A stretch of DNA of 64,000 nucleotides from Anisus vortex (GCA_949126835.1 OX421500.1:14540681-14604680); one strand, 5' to 3'. Shown: positions 47,405 to 59,708, counted from the first letter of the stretch. Made by a program: numbers and translations. The notes: a model not told the origin generated them from the sequence alone.

Positions 47405-48091
47405 GCAACACAAAACTGTTGAGATAATGTTATACCTGACTAATGTCTGTGATACATTGTTTCACCTACACTCAATTTTATACGTAGTAATCTTCTATTT
47501 TACGTTTTTATGGCAAGTAATAAATAGCTTAAGTGGGTCAACATAAATATCTAAATAACATATTTAGGCTATCTAACTCTCATCTAGATGTCTGTCTATC
47601 GACCCCACTTAATTTAATTGATCAACTACTCTGATATTTTCATTACTTTCTAAAACATTACTGCTTAACTGTTGGTCATTTAGCGATATCTAGGACAATT
47701 TGGTTTGCCTGATGCGTAATCTAATTGTTAACTTAAATAACAAGTTTTGTAGGCCTACTTGTTTTCACTCTGATTACACATTTTTTTTAGATTTCAAATA
47801 AAGAATTTTCGTCTCTAATAAACTCTGTTGATAAATATTTGTGTTCGTGTTTTGAAATCTTGAAAGTTTCTTAGTTCCTTGTAAATCACATTTTGGGGTA
47901 AATCATTCTCCATTCCTTGCATATGTCACTAAAATTGTAAAGCTTGCATCAATAATTATACAATGCGAAAATAACATTAGAACTAAGCTTACAAAATTAT
48001 TAGAATGCAGATAAGAGATCAAAAGTTTTAAAAAGTACCACACAAGCAGAATACGCTTGCTATAATGATAATTATTAATGAAATAAACTTT

Positions 48092-48245
48092 ATAGTATCC
48101 AGTCAGATCAAATGGATCTGTAGCTGGGCAGAGAAGCAGTGCAATTAAAGTCACCTACCCATCAGAGCACGGTAGACTCAGTGACAGCCACCAAGACTCG
48201 AGAACGAATTCTAGCCTTCAACAGGATTCTAGCTCAGGATCTTCT
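48092..48245 (-). repeat. SINE fragment, uninterrupted counterpart of 7955-8440
   Basis: Runs without break from 'ccagtcagatcaaatgg' to 'ttctagcctt'. It gives the empty site for the insertion in block 1. Confidence 0.65.
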
Positions 48246-48281
48246 GTACCAAGACATTTAAATAAAGGTAGTTAACCAAAA

Positions 48282-48540
48282 GACTATAATAAGATGGACC
48301 GCTTGCTCTATTTTTAGAGTTTATATGTTCTTTTTTCCGTGCGCAACCAATAAGACTATTGAATGACTTCTTGGCTCCTAGGTTTGCATAAAAGACTTCC
48401 GCTGTATACAATTTTACTTCCGCTTCATTGAGAAAATCGTAGATATTAAATAAAACGGAATTGTACAGTACAAAAGCGAATCGGGAATCAAATAGCAGAA
48501 ATATGAAAGCGAGCGGTCCATCGTATTATGGTCTATTGTT
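48282..48540. mobile_element. M-family MITE, block 3
   Basis: Inverted ends 'gactataataagatggaccg' and 'agcggtccatcgtattatgg'. Counterpart of 8475-8840 without the nested TTAA element. Confidence 0.72.
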
Positions 48541-49446
48541 AACTCAATAACATATTGAGGCAATGTAGCGTATCTTGCCTGACACTGGTGTGTCATCTTC
48601 TAAATTGAACACATCCATCCCCTCAAGACCATCATTGAAACCTTTCATATTTGTTTCGTTTAGTTTTAGTGGTTTCCAATTGCAAAAATGGCAGGTCCTC
48701 GATGCTGTAACTAAAGTTGAATAGTCGAATATTATTTGAAGGGGAGTGGGCGTATTAATTATTAAAGTCTGTTTCTAAAGGATATGGAAAGAGAAGCCCT
48801 GGATATGAATAATAGATTATAATATCCTTGGTTGTTTAAAGGACAATCCAACATCTCCCGATTTCTGTTACGTCTTCTCTAAAACCAATATGCTATGAAA
48901 CATTAGTTTCGTTCAAATAAAACTAGAATCAGCCAATAGAGGATGGAACCACTGATGTTTTCAAAACTTTCATCAGTCGATAAATGATTAGGACAAATTA
49001 ATTTTAGTAATCCATACAAAAAATGAGCCAATTGAGACATTGTTTTTTTATAACAATGCAAAAACATAAGATTGACAAAATAATCAATTAGTGGGCTAGG
49101 TACCTTTACAAGAACAAACACATAGTTAAATCACATGCAAAACAATACAGAACAAGATTCCAACTTTATATATTTAATTGCTTTATCTAATGGAATGGGG
49201 TAACGACAAGTCTGTGCTGTTTACAGACAAGTATGTTTTAAGTTTATTACAACTCCAAGTAATAAATACAGTAATAAAATGCCAGGCGTAAAAAAAAATA
49301 ATAGAGGTGCAGTTCTGGTTATGATATATTATTTGTCTTTATGCAGTAAGAAAAGGGACTGGGTGATACGAAATAGCAGGGACTATACACTTGTCTATTT
49401 AACAATACAACTCTCTATTTTGGTACCAATAAAGCTGCAAATAACA

Positions 49447-49745
49447 AATCATCATCATAATCAATCCCTTAACCGTTGTGGTCGTTGGAAGGGGGAGGGG
49501 AGAGCGAATAGACAACTCAGCAGTCAACTTTCTCCCCTTTTGCCTATCTTGAGCGGTTGCCAATATCTGAGTCAACTGCAGCCCTGTCTAATATTTTACA
49601 TTTTTGAACCAGCATCTCCGCTGACGGCCTCTACGACGTCCACCTTCTACCGTGCCCTTGAGGATTGTTTTCGGCAGGTTTTTGTGCTGCGACACATGAC
49701 TGTCCCAATCACACTCTTTAGTCCTGACTTCTACGTATGAGATTC
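49447..49745 (-). mobile_element. Non-LTR retrotransposon C-terminal remnant, sister of 33741
   Basis: The minus-strand reading has NLPKTILKGTVEGGRRRGRQ then RRCW, and an 'atcatcatcataatca' tail. Open frames across it are remnants, not genes. Confidence 0.65.
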
Positions 49746-49925
49746 GAAGTATTTTTCTCATAATTTTTTTTTCTTTTATTGGTACCAAATTAAGTTTATA
49801 TTTATCAATAAAACTCTTAATACAGCCATTTAAAAAAACAACAATGACTTTACATTAGTCAATAATATAATACTGGCCGCGAAAATCAGTGTAAAATTGA
49901 CTTGCCTATATTTAATAGCTTAGGC

Positions 49926-50132
49926 CAGGGATCGGCAACCTATGGCACCCGTGCAAAAATTGGCATGTAGAGCGATTTTCAATGGCACGCGGATGACCTC
50001 CAAAAAGGCAATTCAAGTCTCCTCATCTCCTCTACAAGAAATTGAGTACTAGACTATTTAGATGTTGGCACACATAATGAATTAAAAATCTTACTTCGAT
50101 ACACTATTATTAAACGTATGCCCTTCCCTGGG
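49926..50132. mobile_element. hAT MITE (CAGGGATCGGCAACC end), block 4
   Basis: Left end 'cagggatcggcaacctatgg', right end 'cccttccctg', flanked by CTTAGGC / CTAAGGCT. Same insertion as 34621-34853. Confidence 0.65.
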
Positions 50133-50384
50133 CTAAGGCTCTACAACATTTTCACTTATATTATATAATTTCATTTCTCACATGGGGTTATTAAATTAGC
50201 CGATGATTACTAAAATGTGTAGCCATTTATTAGGGTTTTGAAAACAAAATGGCATACTCACGCCCAGGGGCGAAGCCACGTGGTGGGAGGGGGATGAAGG
50301 GGGCTACTCTTCCCCCCCCCCCCTTTGGAATTAAAAATAAATATTATTTTCAATAGTTTTTCTTAAAAATAAAGATCATAGAGG

Positions 50385-50652
50385 ATAACAATTTTAGAAC
50401 CCATTTTCGGATGAAAACCAAACGCTTTGAAACTGAAACTTTTGTTTACAAGTAAGGTAATCTTAACAAAATAAAAATGTTTTTCACATCTGATTTAAAT
50501 AGCTGGCATAGTTTTGGTAAAAATATAATGAAACTTAAAGATTTAACATTGAGTTTGTTGCGTAGATTGTAGGCTGGGATTGTCTTTTGTTATTGAAATA
50601 CGACGTCTGTTTTACTTCATTAATCGTTTATAATGTCAATAAGTTTGACTTT
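50385..50652 (+). promoter_or_regulatory. Conserved upstream/5' UTR region of gene D
   Basis: Aligns with the other three upstream regions ('acaattttagaaccc', 'cggatgaaaaccaaacgc', 'gtaggctgggattgtctttt'). Confidence 0.45.
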
Positions 50653-50707
50653 ATGATGCATTGGACTTTATCACTTCTGCTGCTAATTGCCTTGATTCCT
50701 TTACTAG
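50653..50707 (+). CDS. Gene D exon 1: signal peptide
   Basis: MMHWTLSLLLLIALIPLL plus one base, then donor GTATGT. Eighteen codons, the same phase as the other copies. Its exon 2 is at 53013, giving the shortest intron of the family (about 2.3 kb). Confidence 0.72.
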
Positions 50708-50779
50708 GTATGTATTTAGCTATTAAAAAAAAAACACCAGTACATGTTTAAGCATCAGGGAAAGTTGATCAAAGAAAAT

Positions 50780-50980
50780 GCTTATGTGGTACTTGGCGTT
50801 CCAAATGTTCTGTGTTTGAAACCTGCTGCAGGTTATGATTTTTTTCCGTGTCTTGAGGGTGTTCCTGAGTCTACCCAGCTCTGATAGGCTACATGATCTC
50901 AGTTGGGGTAAAGTAACGTGGTTGTACATGGTGCTGGCCACACAATCGCCTTGTATCCCGTTGCCACAGAAACTGGGGGA
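50780..50980 (+). repeat. SINE in intron 1 of gene D
   Basis: Degenerate family body ('gagtctacccagctctgata', 'ggccacacaatcgcc', 'ccacagaaactgg') at the same intron position as 2996 and 28530. Confidence 0.65.
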
Positions 50981-53012
50981 TTCAGGCCTGTGTTTTTATT
51001 GTATAATTCAAAATGCACAAGTCTGTGTTACATAAGATAGGTTTTCAAGAGCCAATTAAAAATTTACGATTTAAAAAAATTGCTGAAAAAATGTCAAAAG
51101 CTTTAAATTATCACTTAAATGGAAATATACAAAAGCTAGCTTTAACTAAAAAATGTTTACTTGTATACTGATACAAGCAATATTATATAGTTGTTTGGTT
51201 CCATTGGAACAGAGTCCCCCACACAAAAGGGGCCCCAATACATCACAAAAATATGCTTTTTAGTGACGTTTTCATTCTTAAGTTGAAAATTTAAAATAAA
51301 ATTCATTTTTTTCCCTGCATTTTTAAGCGCCATTTTTCCAACCAAGCTAAGCCCAACATTCAATTTATGATTTTACCGAATGTAACATTAATTAACGGCA
51401 CTTTTCTGAAGTATATGGAAGGCAGAAGGGGCCACGAGGGGCCCCCACATAAATTTGTGAACAGGGCCCCCACATTCCTTAATACGGCTGCTCCAATGGT
51501 CAGTATGTAAATTTATATGTTTAACATGTAAAGCAGAACCTCAATATTCATCACTGATTCATACCGAAAAGGAAGGCGGACCGTGACCAATACGAAGATG
51601 GGCGTAATAGATTATTACCATGATTACATAAATCTAAAATAAAGCCAAAGGTAAAAAAGACAAATATTGAGGTTACATTAATTTAGGCACGTCGGAGATT
51701 CACTTTTGAATAACATATATTAGGTATACCTTATAATGCCTTATAATAATTATGACATATATTATGCAAGTCATATATTAGGTAATTAAATAATGTGTAG
51801 TGTCATTAGATTAGGTATTATAGTAGTTATGTTATATATTATGTTTGCAATTTATAAGGTATGTCATATATTTTTCTTGTCTGTAAAATGCGGATCATGT
51901 CATACATTTGATATGCTATTTAGTAGTAAGTCATGCATTAGGTATTTCATAAAAAGTTATGTATATTTTAATCATATTATGTTGTATATGGCGCTGCCTC
52001 TACTCGGCTTGTTGTAGTTTAGAAACATATCTCCAGGGTTGCACATTTGAAAAACGAACCCACCTCCCCCGAGAGAAATATACTCTAGCAGTGTCCAGCC
52101 AGGGCAGAGAGGATCTGAATCTGACACACGGGGCCCTGCGTACGATTCTGAAAAACTGGAATGATATCCAGGCTCTCTGATCTGTAATGGTGGAAGATAG
52201 ACAAACCTATAAGAAAATTATAGGAATATAGGAAGATATGCGCCAATTATGCAATGGCATGAAATAAAAACAGCAATTGTGGCTAAACTAATTATAAAAG
52301 ATCAATATATTTGTCTGAGTTATTATTGAGGTCAGGGCAAGACAATGCCATACATCTGTATTGAATAAATTTAACAGTTTACTATTACTCAAAATATGAC
52401 AAGAGGTAATAACGTCAGCAAACTGAACAATATAATCTAAAAAGGTGAAAAAAAATATTTTAAATGATTAAAATATATAAATTTACCTGTATGTTGTATT
52501 TACAAAACACAACAGAAGACAATATATTTGTACTAAATTATGTACTATCAACAGTAGTATCAAGACGCAATAGAGAGATACAATGTTAAAGTACTCTTGC
52601 TAATCCAGGACATTACATTATTTAGGGAAATATCCATTCACACACATACAGGGAAAGAAGTGCCTCCTGTTTCCCCGCCAGATTATGGACCTGGATCGAG
52701 ACATTGTTATTTCTTTCTTGATAACGTATTCCTAATTACGTTCTATAGCATTTGTGCTCAAAGGGCCTGAATTCTTCTCCCAGCCTCTGCATTCAGCGTC
52801 CAACTTTCGCAATTAATTAGACAATGCTTTAAGAGCATATATTTTTTTAGTACAGCGAGTAAATTACTTCTTATGGCCTTACAAGTTTCCAAAATGTGTT
52901 GTTTATATTATAATTCTTTTGTCTTTGTATGTGTGTTGTTTTTAATGGTTGTGGTGGTTTTGTTTAGATCTATTACACATTTAATATTATTATAAATTTA
53001 ACTTTATTTCAG

Positions 53013-53359
53013 TATCAAGTCAAAGTTCCACTTATCCAGAAAAATTTAAAGGCTGTTATACAGATCTTTACAACGCCTTGGGGAAGGGGCCTGACTCCAA
53101 GGAGCAGATTTGCGAAATCTTCAGGTCTTTCATTGGCTGTGTCCTAAAAACACTTCCTAAAAAGCCAACCACCGATGAGCTCAAAAGTTTGGATGAGGAG
53201 CTTGCAAAAGGCTTATCGGCACAAGGAAAACCTTTTCCGTGTAGCTATGACCTACAGGAAATAGCGGACAAAGCCTGGAATGGTGCTCTAAAGACAAGGT
53301 CATCACTTGTTATCTGCATTCTTGGGTTGTCTATGTATATCTTGTACTACTTTTATTAG
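53013..53359 (+). CDS. Gene D exon 2: four-Cys secreted, GPI-tailed protein
   Basis: The acceptor 'actttatttcag' is followed by VSSQSSTYPEKFKGC. Joined to 50653-50707 it gives 133 residues. The four Cys (KGCYTDLY, QICEIF, IGCVL, FPCSYD), the LQEIADKAWNGALK segment and the hydrophobic end VICILGLSMYILYYFY match copy A closely. Differences concentrate between the first and third Cys and at LAKGLSAQ. No stops or frameshifts; the ATTAAA 87 bp downstream fits a short 3' UTR. A surface-anchored protein of unknown role, presumably expressed like its paralogs. Confidence 0.78.
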
Positions 53360-53445
53360 TAGTATGGCAGCGTGAGAGTTGCTTTTAATCTTCTATTTAC
53401 ACAACTGTGATTCTTTTTTGGTATTGTTCTCTTTAACTGTTGTTC

Positions 53446-53451
53446 ATTAAA
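53446..53451 (+). promoter_or_regulatory. Candidate polyadenylation signal ATTAAA, gene D
   Basis: Within 'tgttcattaaagatacag', identical context to 7148 in gene A. Confidence 0.4.
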
Positions 53452-53678
53452 GATACAGAGAGCAAGAATGTTAGTAAAGGATGAATTATTTAAGAATAAG
53501 AAGAATATGAATGGGTATTTTAAAGAGCTTCTATCCATGCTATTAAATTACCAAGTTCAATGCGCTCTTGGTGTGATTTGCAGTGGTAGATGTATTAGCC
53601 AATACCGGATAAATTGACTGTTGTTCAACAAAAATCATGTTGAACACAAAAAATGTTGAGATAATGTTATACCCGACC

Positions 53679-54286
53679 ATTGACAAGTCTTAACGTGTAT
53701 GCATGCATGAAAGTTCACAAGAAAAAACATTTCTGGTCGAATTCGATCACATTATAAAAAAAAACATGTCTGCCATGCGTGCTATGTTACTGGTTGTAGG
53801 CTACGAAAATATGTAGAGAATTAAATTTTATTTCATTTCCAAAAAAAATGGTGCCAAAATAAAACGATGCATTGTGAATGTCAGATTAGAAGAATCACCT
53901 ATTTATAATCCCCAACTAATTGCTTGATGCAAAAGAATTTTCGTGTTGTTGTTTTTTATGAATTTCCGCATTGTGTTTTTTTAATTACCAAGGACGCAAC
54001 TCTTGACTAACTTATTTTATAAACAAAAGCTAAATTTAACCAAACGAGACTAACACAATGAGTATTAATTATCTCCTACTCACTTTTGATGTTAAAAATG
54101 GATTCCTCATAACTAATCTTGTAGCCGTTGTATATTTCTAAATGACCAGAACTGGCTGTCGATGTTGAAATCAATTGTCAAACAGCACCAAAAGCATGGT
54201 TTTTATTTACGAAAATGGCGGTAAATTTCACCGGAAGTTCACGCTTATCCCAGTTCAAAAGTTCACACCTAATTAAGACTTGTCAA
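53679..54286. mobile_element. TTGACAAGTCTTAA MITE, second copy, inverted
   Basis: Ends TTGACAAGTCTTAA and TTAAGACTTGTCAA; the interior is the reverse complement of 4644-5234. Inserted at 'ccattgtctg' (empty at 7293 in block 1 and 32932 in block 2). Confidence 0.7.
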
Positions 54287-54394
54287 TTTTCTGTAATAAA
54301 TTTTTTTACCCACACACAATTTTACATTTGCATTTATACGGCAAGTAATAAATAGCTAAAGTTGGTCAACACAAATATCTAAGCAACCTATCTA

Positions 54395-54842
54395 TTCTAA
54401 AACTATTAGCCGTTATAAATGAAAAATATTCCCTATATAGTGATACAATATTAGTCTTAAGACTTATGACTATAAATTGCAGATCCTCAAATCAAATTAA
54501 GTAAAAACTACAATAAATAAAACTTAAATAGATAGAAAAACTAATAAATGAAACAATAACACATAATAATATATTGTCGTAGTGTAGTAATAATTAATAA
54601 TGACTTACTATTAAAATAAAAAGGGGATAAAATAAATACAGTCTAACGGTTGCCCGAGTGAAATCTAACTAATTAAAAACTAGGATTCATTTCCTGTTTA
54701 TAATATAAAATGTATTAAAACTCTAATCGCATTTATTACAGAACTAAACTTCATAAAAAGTATTTGCCACTATTTCTTAAGATTAATATTGTATCACTAT
54801 AAAGGCACTATTTTTCCTTAATAACAGCTAATAGTTTTAGAA
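54395..54842. mobile_element. TA-flanked MITE with about 65-bp inverted repeats
   Basis: Left 'ttctaaaactattagccgtt..tatagtgatacaatatta', right the near-perfect complement ending 'gctaatagttttagaa', TA outside each end. The AT-rich interior has no gene. It sits at the right edge of block 4. Confidence 0.75.
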
Positions 54843-54887
54843 TAAAATTGCCTTCTTATATTGTTTCTTTGATTGATTATTCTTTTA

Positions 54888-55131
54888 TGTAAATAAAGTT
54901 AAATGTTAAGTTTGTTAATAGGAGTTTTCTTCTTCTATTTAATATAGTTTTGTAATCGTTTTTAGATTAAGATTGGTTCTTTATTCATTCGAGTTCTAAC
55001 GGAATTCCTGTGATTAATACGCCACCATTCCCCTAGACAAGTTTATTTATATTTAGAGCCATTTCTCTATTAAATAGAAGATCCAGTATAATCGCAGGGA
55101 CAACCGTAAATAAGACTCCTTCAATGTTACA
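54888..55131 (+). mobile_element. Candidate 5' LTR (TGTAA..TTACA)
   Basis: A 244-bp segment beginning TGTAAATAAAG and ending CAATGTTACA, directly abutting a tRNA-Pro-type primer-binding site. I find no second LTR in the window, so the start is inferred from the end symmetry. Confidence 0.5.
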
Positions 55132-55149
55132 TGGGGGCCCGTCCGGGAT
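55132..55149 (+). promoter_or_regulatory. Retrotransposon primer-binding site, tRNA-Pro type
   Basis: TGGGGGCCCGTCCGGGAT differs at one base from the known tRNA-Pro primer-binding consensus and follows immediately on the LTR-like CA end. Degenerate gag-like sequence might follow (55290-55550), with two overlapping broken frames, but nothing further of the element is recognisable. Confidence 0.6.
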
Positions 55150-56274
55150 TGTAGTTTGAATTAGGGACTTTAGAATTTTATTCTTTTGCAAATTCTCAGA
55201 TCTAGTTGTATTGACGTAGTCTCGGTGCGTGTAGTGATTCGGTTTGTTTTTATAGCTGTTCTAGTGTTGTTGACCTACATTCTTAGTCTCATTGCTGTGT
55301 TTACATTTTAGACATGAGTTGACTGACTTTATTACAAGTCCTATTCCTACGTCAGTCACTCATGTGTCAGAAATGTCTGCCTTCCACACAAGTTGTCGTA
55401 TTGTCCCTAAATTCGATGATCAAATCTATTCAAGACCTACCCACTTACTTAAAAAAACAACAATTTTTAATGTTATCACAAAAATTGAAATGGGCTGAGG
55501 CCATATTAACTACTCTTTTAAGTAATTTAAGTACAGTCTTAATCTAATAGCCATGAGTGTATTTAGTTCACTCACCACTGCAATGCAAAGTGATTATGCA
55601 CTAGTCAAAGCAGCTATCATGCTTTGTGTGGATTAAAGTTCTTAACGGTGGAGGTATCGCCCCACACATTTGAATACCTTTGACTGCCTGATTTACAGTA
55701 TGGTCTGCCTCAGGTATAATGATGGACATTTTTGAACTGTCACTCATGACATTTTAATATGTAGCCTACGATAGTTTGTTCATCTTCACTTGCAACTTTT
55801 AATCCACATGCTCAATGACGAGAGTAGATCCTAGTCACTGTTTCTATCAAGTACAGATAGACACTTCTAGCTAGTCGTGGTACAAATGACTTTGTATCAA
55901 AACCAGAAAAACATGAAAACTACAGAAAATAAATCCAACACAACTCCAGGGAGAAAAACCCAGTGTCAAAGTCCAGTAGTTGTGCTCTGATTTTTACACA
56001 GTGTCATCACTTTTGTGTCATTACACAGTTTGCCAAATTGTTGGTGCAATTTTCGTTTACTTCCGTACCAACCAACTAGTACAATATCGCTGCTACCATG
56101 CAGACTTACAAGTACCAGGTATCCATGGACTTTCATTTCAGCTTCGTGAACTCGATAGCTTCGTGAACTCCAGTCAAGATAACTTGTTGTTGGTCCCAAT
56201 GCATTTATATCTTATAAGTTTACAGACGTTCCTTCTAGATAGAAGATTATTACGTCCACTAGGCCCAAAACTCC

Positions 56275-56380
56275 TGCAGGGCGACAGGGATCCACCGGTG
56301 GCAGGGCTAGAACCCGCGACCTGTCAGTTGGTTTTTGGTTGACAGTCCGGTGATCTAACCGCTGGACCAGCCGGCTTCAC
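56275..56380 (-). repeat. tRNA-like SINE head of a second type
   Basis: On the minus strand, 'ccggctggtccagcggttag' (A-box region) and 'gtcgcgggttctagccctg' (B-box region) lie about 70 bp apart, as in a tRNA-derived SINE head. It differs from the main SINE family here. Confidence 0.5.
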
Positions 56381-57399
56381 CGCTGGACCAGGTCAAGAAT
56401 TCAAGTCTTGGACAAGCGCAGCATTTCGTGGATTTGTTCGTACTGGTACCTACCTTGTACGCCTGCCATTGTTTTAAAGGCATTATTATGCGTTGGTCTA
56501 TTATGGTGAGTTTTGTTCAAGCATCCTTGTGGTTTCATCCGTCACCTTAAATAGTGCGGAGGCCATTTCTGAGCTACGGATTTTTTTATTCTGCCTCTGT
56601 TAAGAGAAAGTTTCGATTCCGTTAGTTTTTACTAAGAGACATTGTCTTGATTTCTTGATTCATTCAATTATTGATTGTATTTTTCCTTAATTTGTTTTGA
56701 TGAGCTTCAATTATTTATATCCTACAATGGATTCGATAAAAGTCTTACAATCAATCATGTACTTGTTTAATAATATATATATATATATATGTTTGTGGAC
56801 TAGTTGATGTCGGAGTCAAACAGAATGGCCTAAGTTGTTTTACTTAAAATGGACATTATGGACTGTAGCCTAAAAGATTATTTCGTTGGTCCACAGACCA
56901 TTTGGATTAGGACATTTCGTCTTTACTGGTTTAGAATGGTTTTCATAGCTGACTCTTAGTGGCATTTTTCATGGTTATCATGATCGATGTTTTTCCATTC
57001 GAAAAAATTGCCAATATCATTGTCAATTTTTTTTCCCAGGTGTGGGTGTGTTGCAGAGTTTTTTGTTTTATTGATGATAACAATATTGAACATCCTATAG
57101 CTTATTTTCCAAGAAACTGAATTCCCATCAGAAAAATTATTCGACCATATAAAAAAACACTTTGAGTTTGGTTGTATCCCTACAACATTTTGAAATTTAT
57201 GTTAACCTAAGATAAACCCAGTTTTGGTTTATACAGATCATAATCTCCTTACCACAAATTTGTCAACACTTTGGGAACTAACAACCAAATAATTTTGAGA
57301 TGGTGTTTATTTTTCCAAAAAATGTAATTTAAAGATTCAACATCTGAAGGGTTCTGAGAATGTATTCTTTTTCGAGAATATGAGTCATTTCGCTTAATG

Positions 57400-58077
57400 T
57401 AAAATTCCCACTGTTCTGTGACGGATTTATTGAACAACTTAATTTTGGTAAAAAGGGAGATAATCGTGTAATTAAACAATTTCTGAATAATTTTAGCCAC
57501 ATCGAGGAAGGGGACAGAACTGCTTAAATCTTATGCATATTGTAACGATCACACTCAATTATTTGACTCGTTAGTCCTATTTATTGTTGACACGAACACC
57601 TTGTTTAATCATAAACTAGTTTAATAATTTGAATATGGAAAATACAACTCAGGATAAATATACTCAATAGATTAGCATCCAAGACATCAAGATTAGAACT
57701 CAATACAAAACCGTCAACATCAATACTGGCAATCACTTCCGTTCACTATTGGTGCAGCAACACAACTAGATACAAAGTAAACCAACAATAGCGCGTACAT
57801 CACAATATATACATTTTTCCTTTGTCTTCTATCCCTTTGTTTTGTTACAGTAAATTTAAAATAATTTCATCCTTTATGATTTTCTTAATCTTATTTAATT
57901 TTAATGTTTGTTTTTTTTATATTGTAAAAAAAAGATACATATGTTATATAAAGCTTATTGTTCATGCAATTATGACATTAAACTTCATTGGAGAAAAAAA
58001 ATAGAGGAAAATACTTGACATGGCTGGTTGAGACCTTGCACATATGTAAAAATATGTTATGAATTACAGCAGAATCT
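57400..58077. repeat. Diverged paralog of 11489-11880, with insertion
   Basis: Colinear with 11489-11880 except for 57541-57807, which starts TGTAACGATCACAC and ends GTACATCACA with ATAT on both sides. It looks like a short solo LTR. Confidence 0.6.
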
Positions 58078-58200
58078 CATAAGATAAGATTTCTTTATTT
58101 AGCCAAACAAATGGAAATTTGTCTTGATTACAGATGTTTTGTCTTTCAGCATATTTGAAACAATATAAAACTTTTAGTGAGCAGAAGCATATAATTGCCT
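58078..58200 (-). mobile_element. Rex1-like 3' end, minus strand
   Basis: The reverse complement reads '..aaatttccatttgtttgg' + 'ctaaataaagaaatctta' + 'tctta', a relative of the tail at 38500-38577. Short and 5'-truncated. Confidence 0.55.
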
Positions 58201-59693
58201 TTCGCTCGTCTCCATAGTGCCAGTAAAAGGAAAAGCCTGTGCGTAGGATAGAAAATGATGTATATGTATATAGCTTTAGTAGTTTAAAAGTTGTAAATTA
58301 ATTTGTAGCTATTTTGTATTAATTTTACGTGCCTATTATTATTTTCACCATTTCAATATTTTAATGTGAACTGTTTCTCCCAAATTTTGATTTTGATTGA
58401 TTTTGAGTTTACAATATATTTTAAAAAAAACTATAATAAAGACATTTTTTACATACCTGTAAGATAGTTATCAAATTATTATTATTTTTTTTTAATTACT
58501 GTATTGTCGTTTTTGTTTAAACCTTGTTTTAATATATTTTCTATTAAAAATGTAGACATGTTTGTCCCAGCATAAAATCTATGAATTAATATTCAAGTTT
58601 ATACCATCAGATGTGAACTTGAAAATAATTAACCTTCTTCCTCAACTAGTTTTTTTAGTAATCTAGCTTTTAGAAGTCAGCAGCGTCTTGATTTTGAACC
58701 CTTTTTCTTCAAATATGTATTCATTATTAAATAAAAATAAACATTCAAATAAACCAAAATACATAATAAAAACGTGGTTATTATTATGTAACATCACTGT
58801 ATGAAATATTATAGCAATATCTCTGACGTTTTTTTTAGTTATACTGTTTTTAATGCCTTCGACCAAAAATTTCGGTCACAGTTTTTATTCTCATTTTTAT
58901 ATTGCTTAAATAAACCCTATTTTCAAGCGTTGAAAAATCATTAACTTCCCTCCTATTTTACTTATAAAGATAAATGAAGTATCATTGGAAAGGTCTCAAT
59001 AAGGTCTATCTAACAGTATTGGTTTTGTGTTTGTATTATTACTTTTAATTTTTTATTAAAGTACCTACCCCAACTAACAAAAAAAAAAGACCATTTTTTT
59101 ACATCACCTTTTAAAGTTGAATCCAATGTCGACAAATAGGTGCCAATCAAGGAATTCAGGCTAAACTCTCCAGATGTCATGATACCTTTAAAAAAAAAAC
59201 AAGTAAAAAATTGTACAAATATAGATTATTTCATAAAATTAAAACGACCATTCTCTGGAGAGTATTCCTGAAAACCGATATTGGAAATTCTATCCTATTG
59301 CCAAATGATCTTTAGCTGGTTTAGTGCTGTGATTGCATGCGCTATTCTGGAGAGAATGTATGATTTGAAGCGTTTGTCGGATAAATGGCCATTAGCTTAC
59401 ATTATATCCAGGACCATATTTGCAGATAAACAGATACAAAAGCATTTAATCTCTAAGGAAACAGAAACAGGTCTGAGAAAACAGTCTTGATGAACAGCTG
59501 CATCATGTAAACTTCTGTTATAATCAAAGAATGTGCCGCCAATGTGCCTAAGAAAAATATGCATAAAAAGTAGTTTTAACATAGCCTAACCTTTTATTGT
59601 TTAAGTTAAAACTTAAGGTAATGTTTACAATCAGTATTTATTGTTGCATTTAAATTCTTTAAAAAGGTATGAAAAACAATGCTCATATGTGAC

Positions 59694-59708
59694 ATATATA
59701 TATTTATA

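Larger units (their letters stand above)
33480..48568. repeat. Paralogous block 3 (dead gene copy, heavily invaded)
   Basis: The left part (33480-35180) is closest to block 4. Exon 1 and the flanking intron (42300-42660) resemble block 1. The right part (47400-47990) resembles block 2. It has gained a solo LTR, a 5.9-kb element inside that LTR, and two opposed repeats (42664-43884, 44394-46707), and has lost exon 2. The mosaic similarity suggests unequal exchange or gene conversion. Confidence 0.6.
48640..54394. repeat. Paralogous block 4 (carries gene D)
   Basis: Colinear with block 1 from 'ttcgtttagttttagtgg' onward and the shortest unit because it has few insertions. Shares the RTE remnant (49447) and hAT MITE (49926) with block 3 only. 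Confidence 0.68.
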
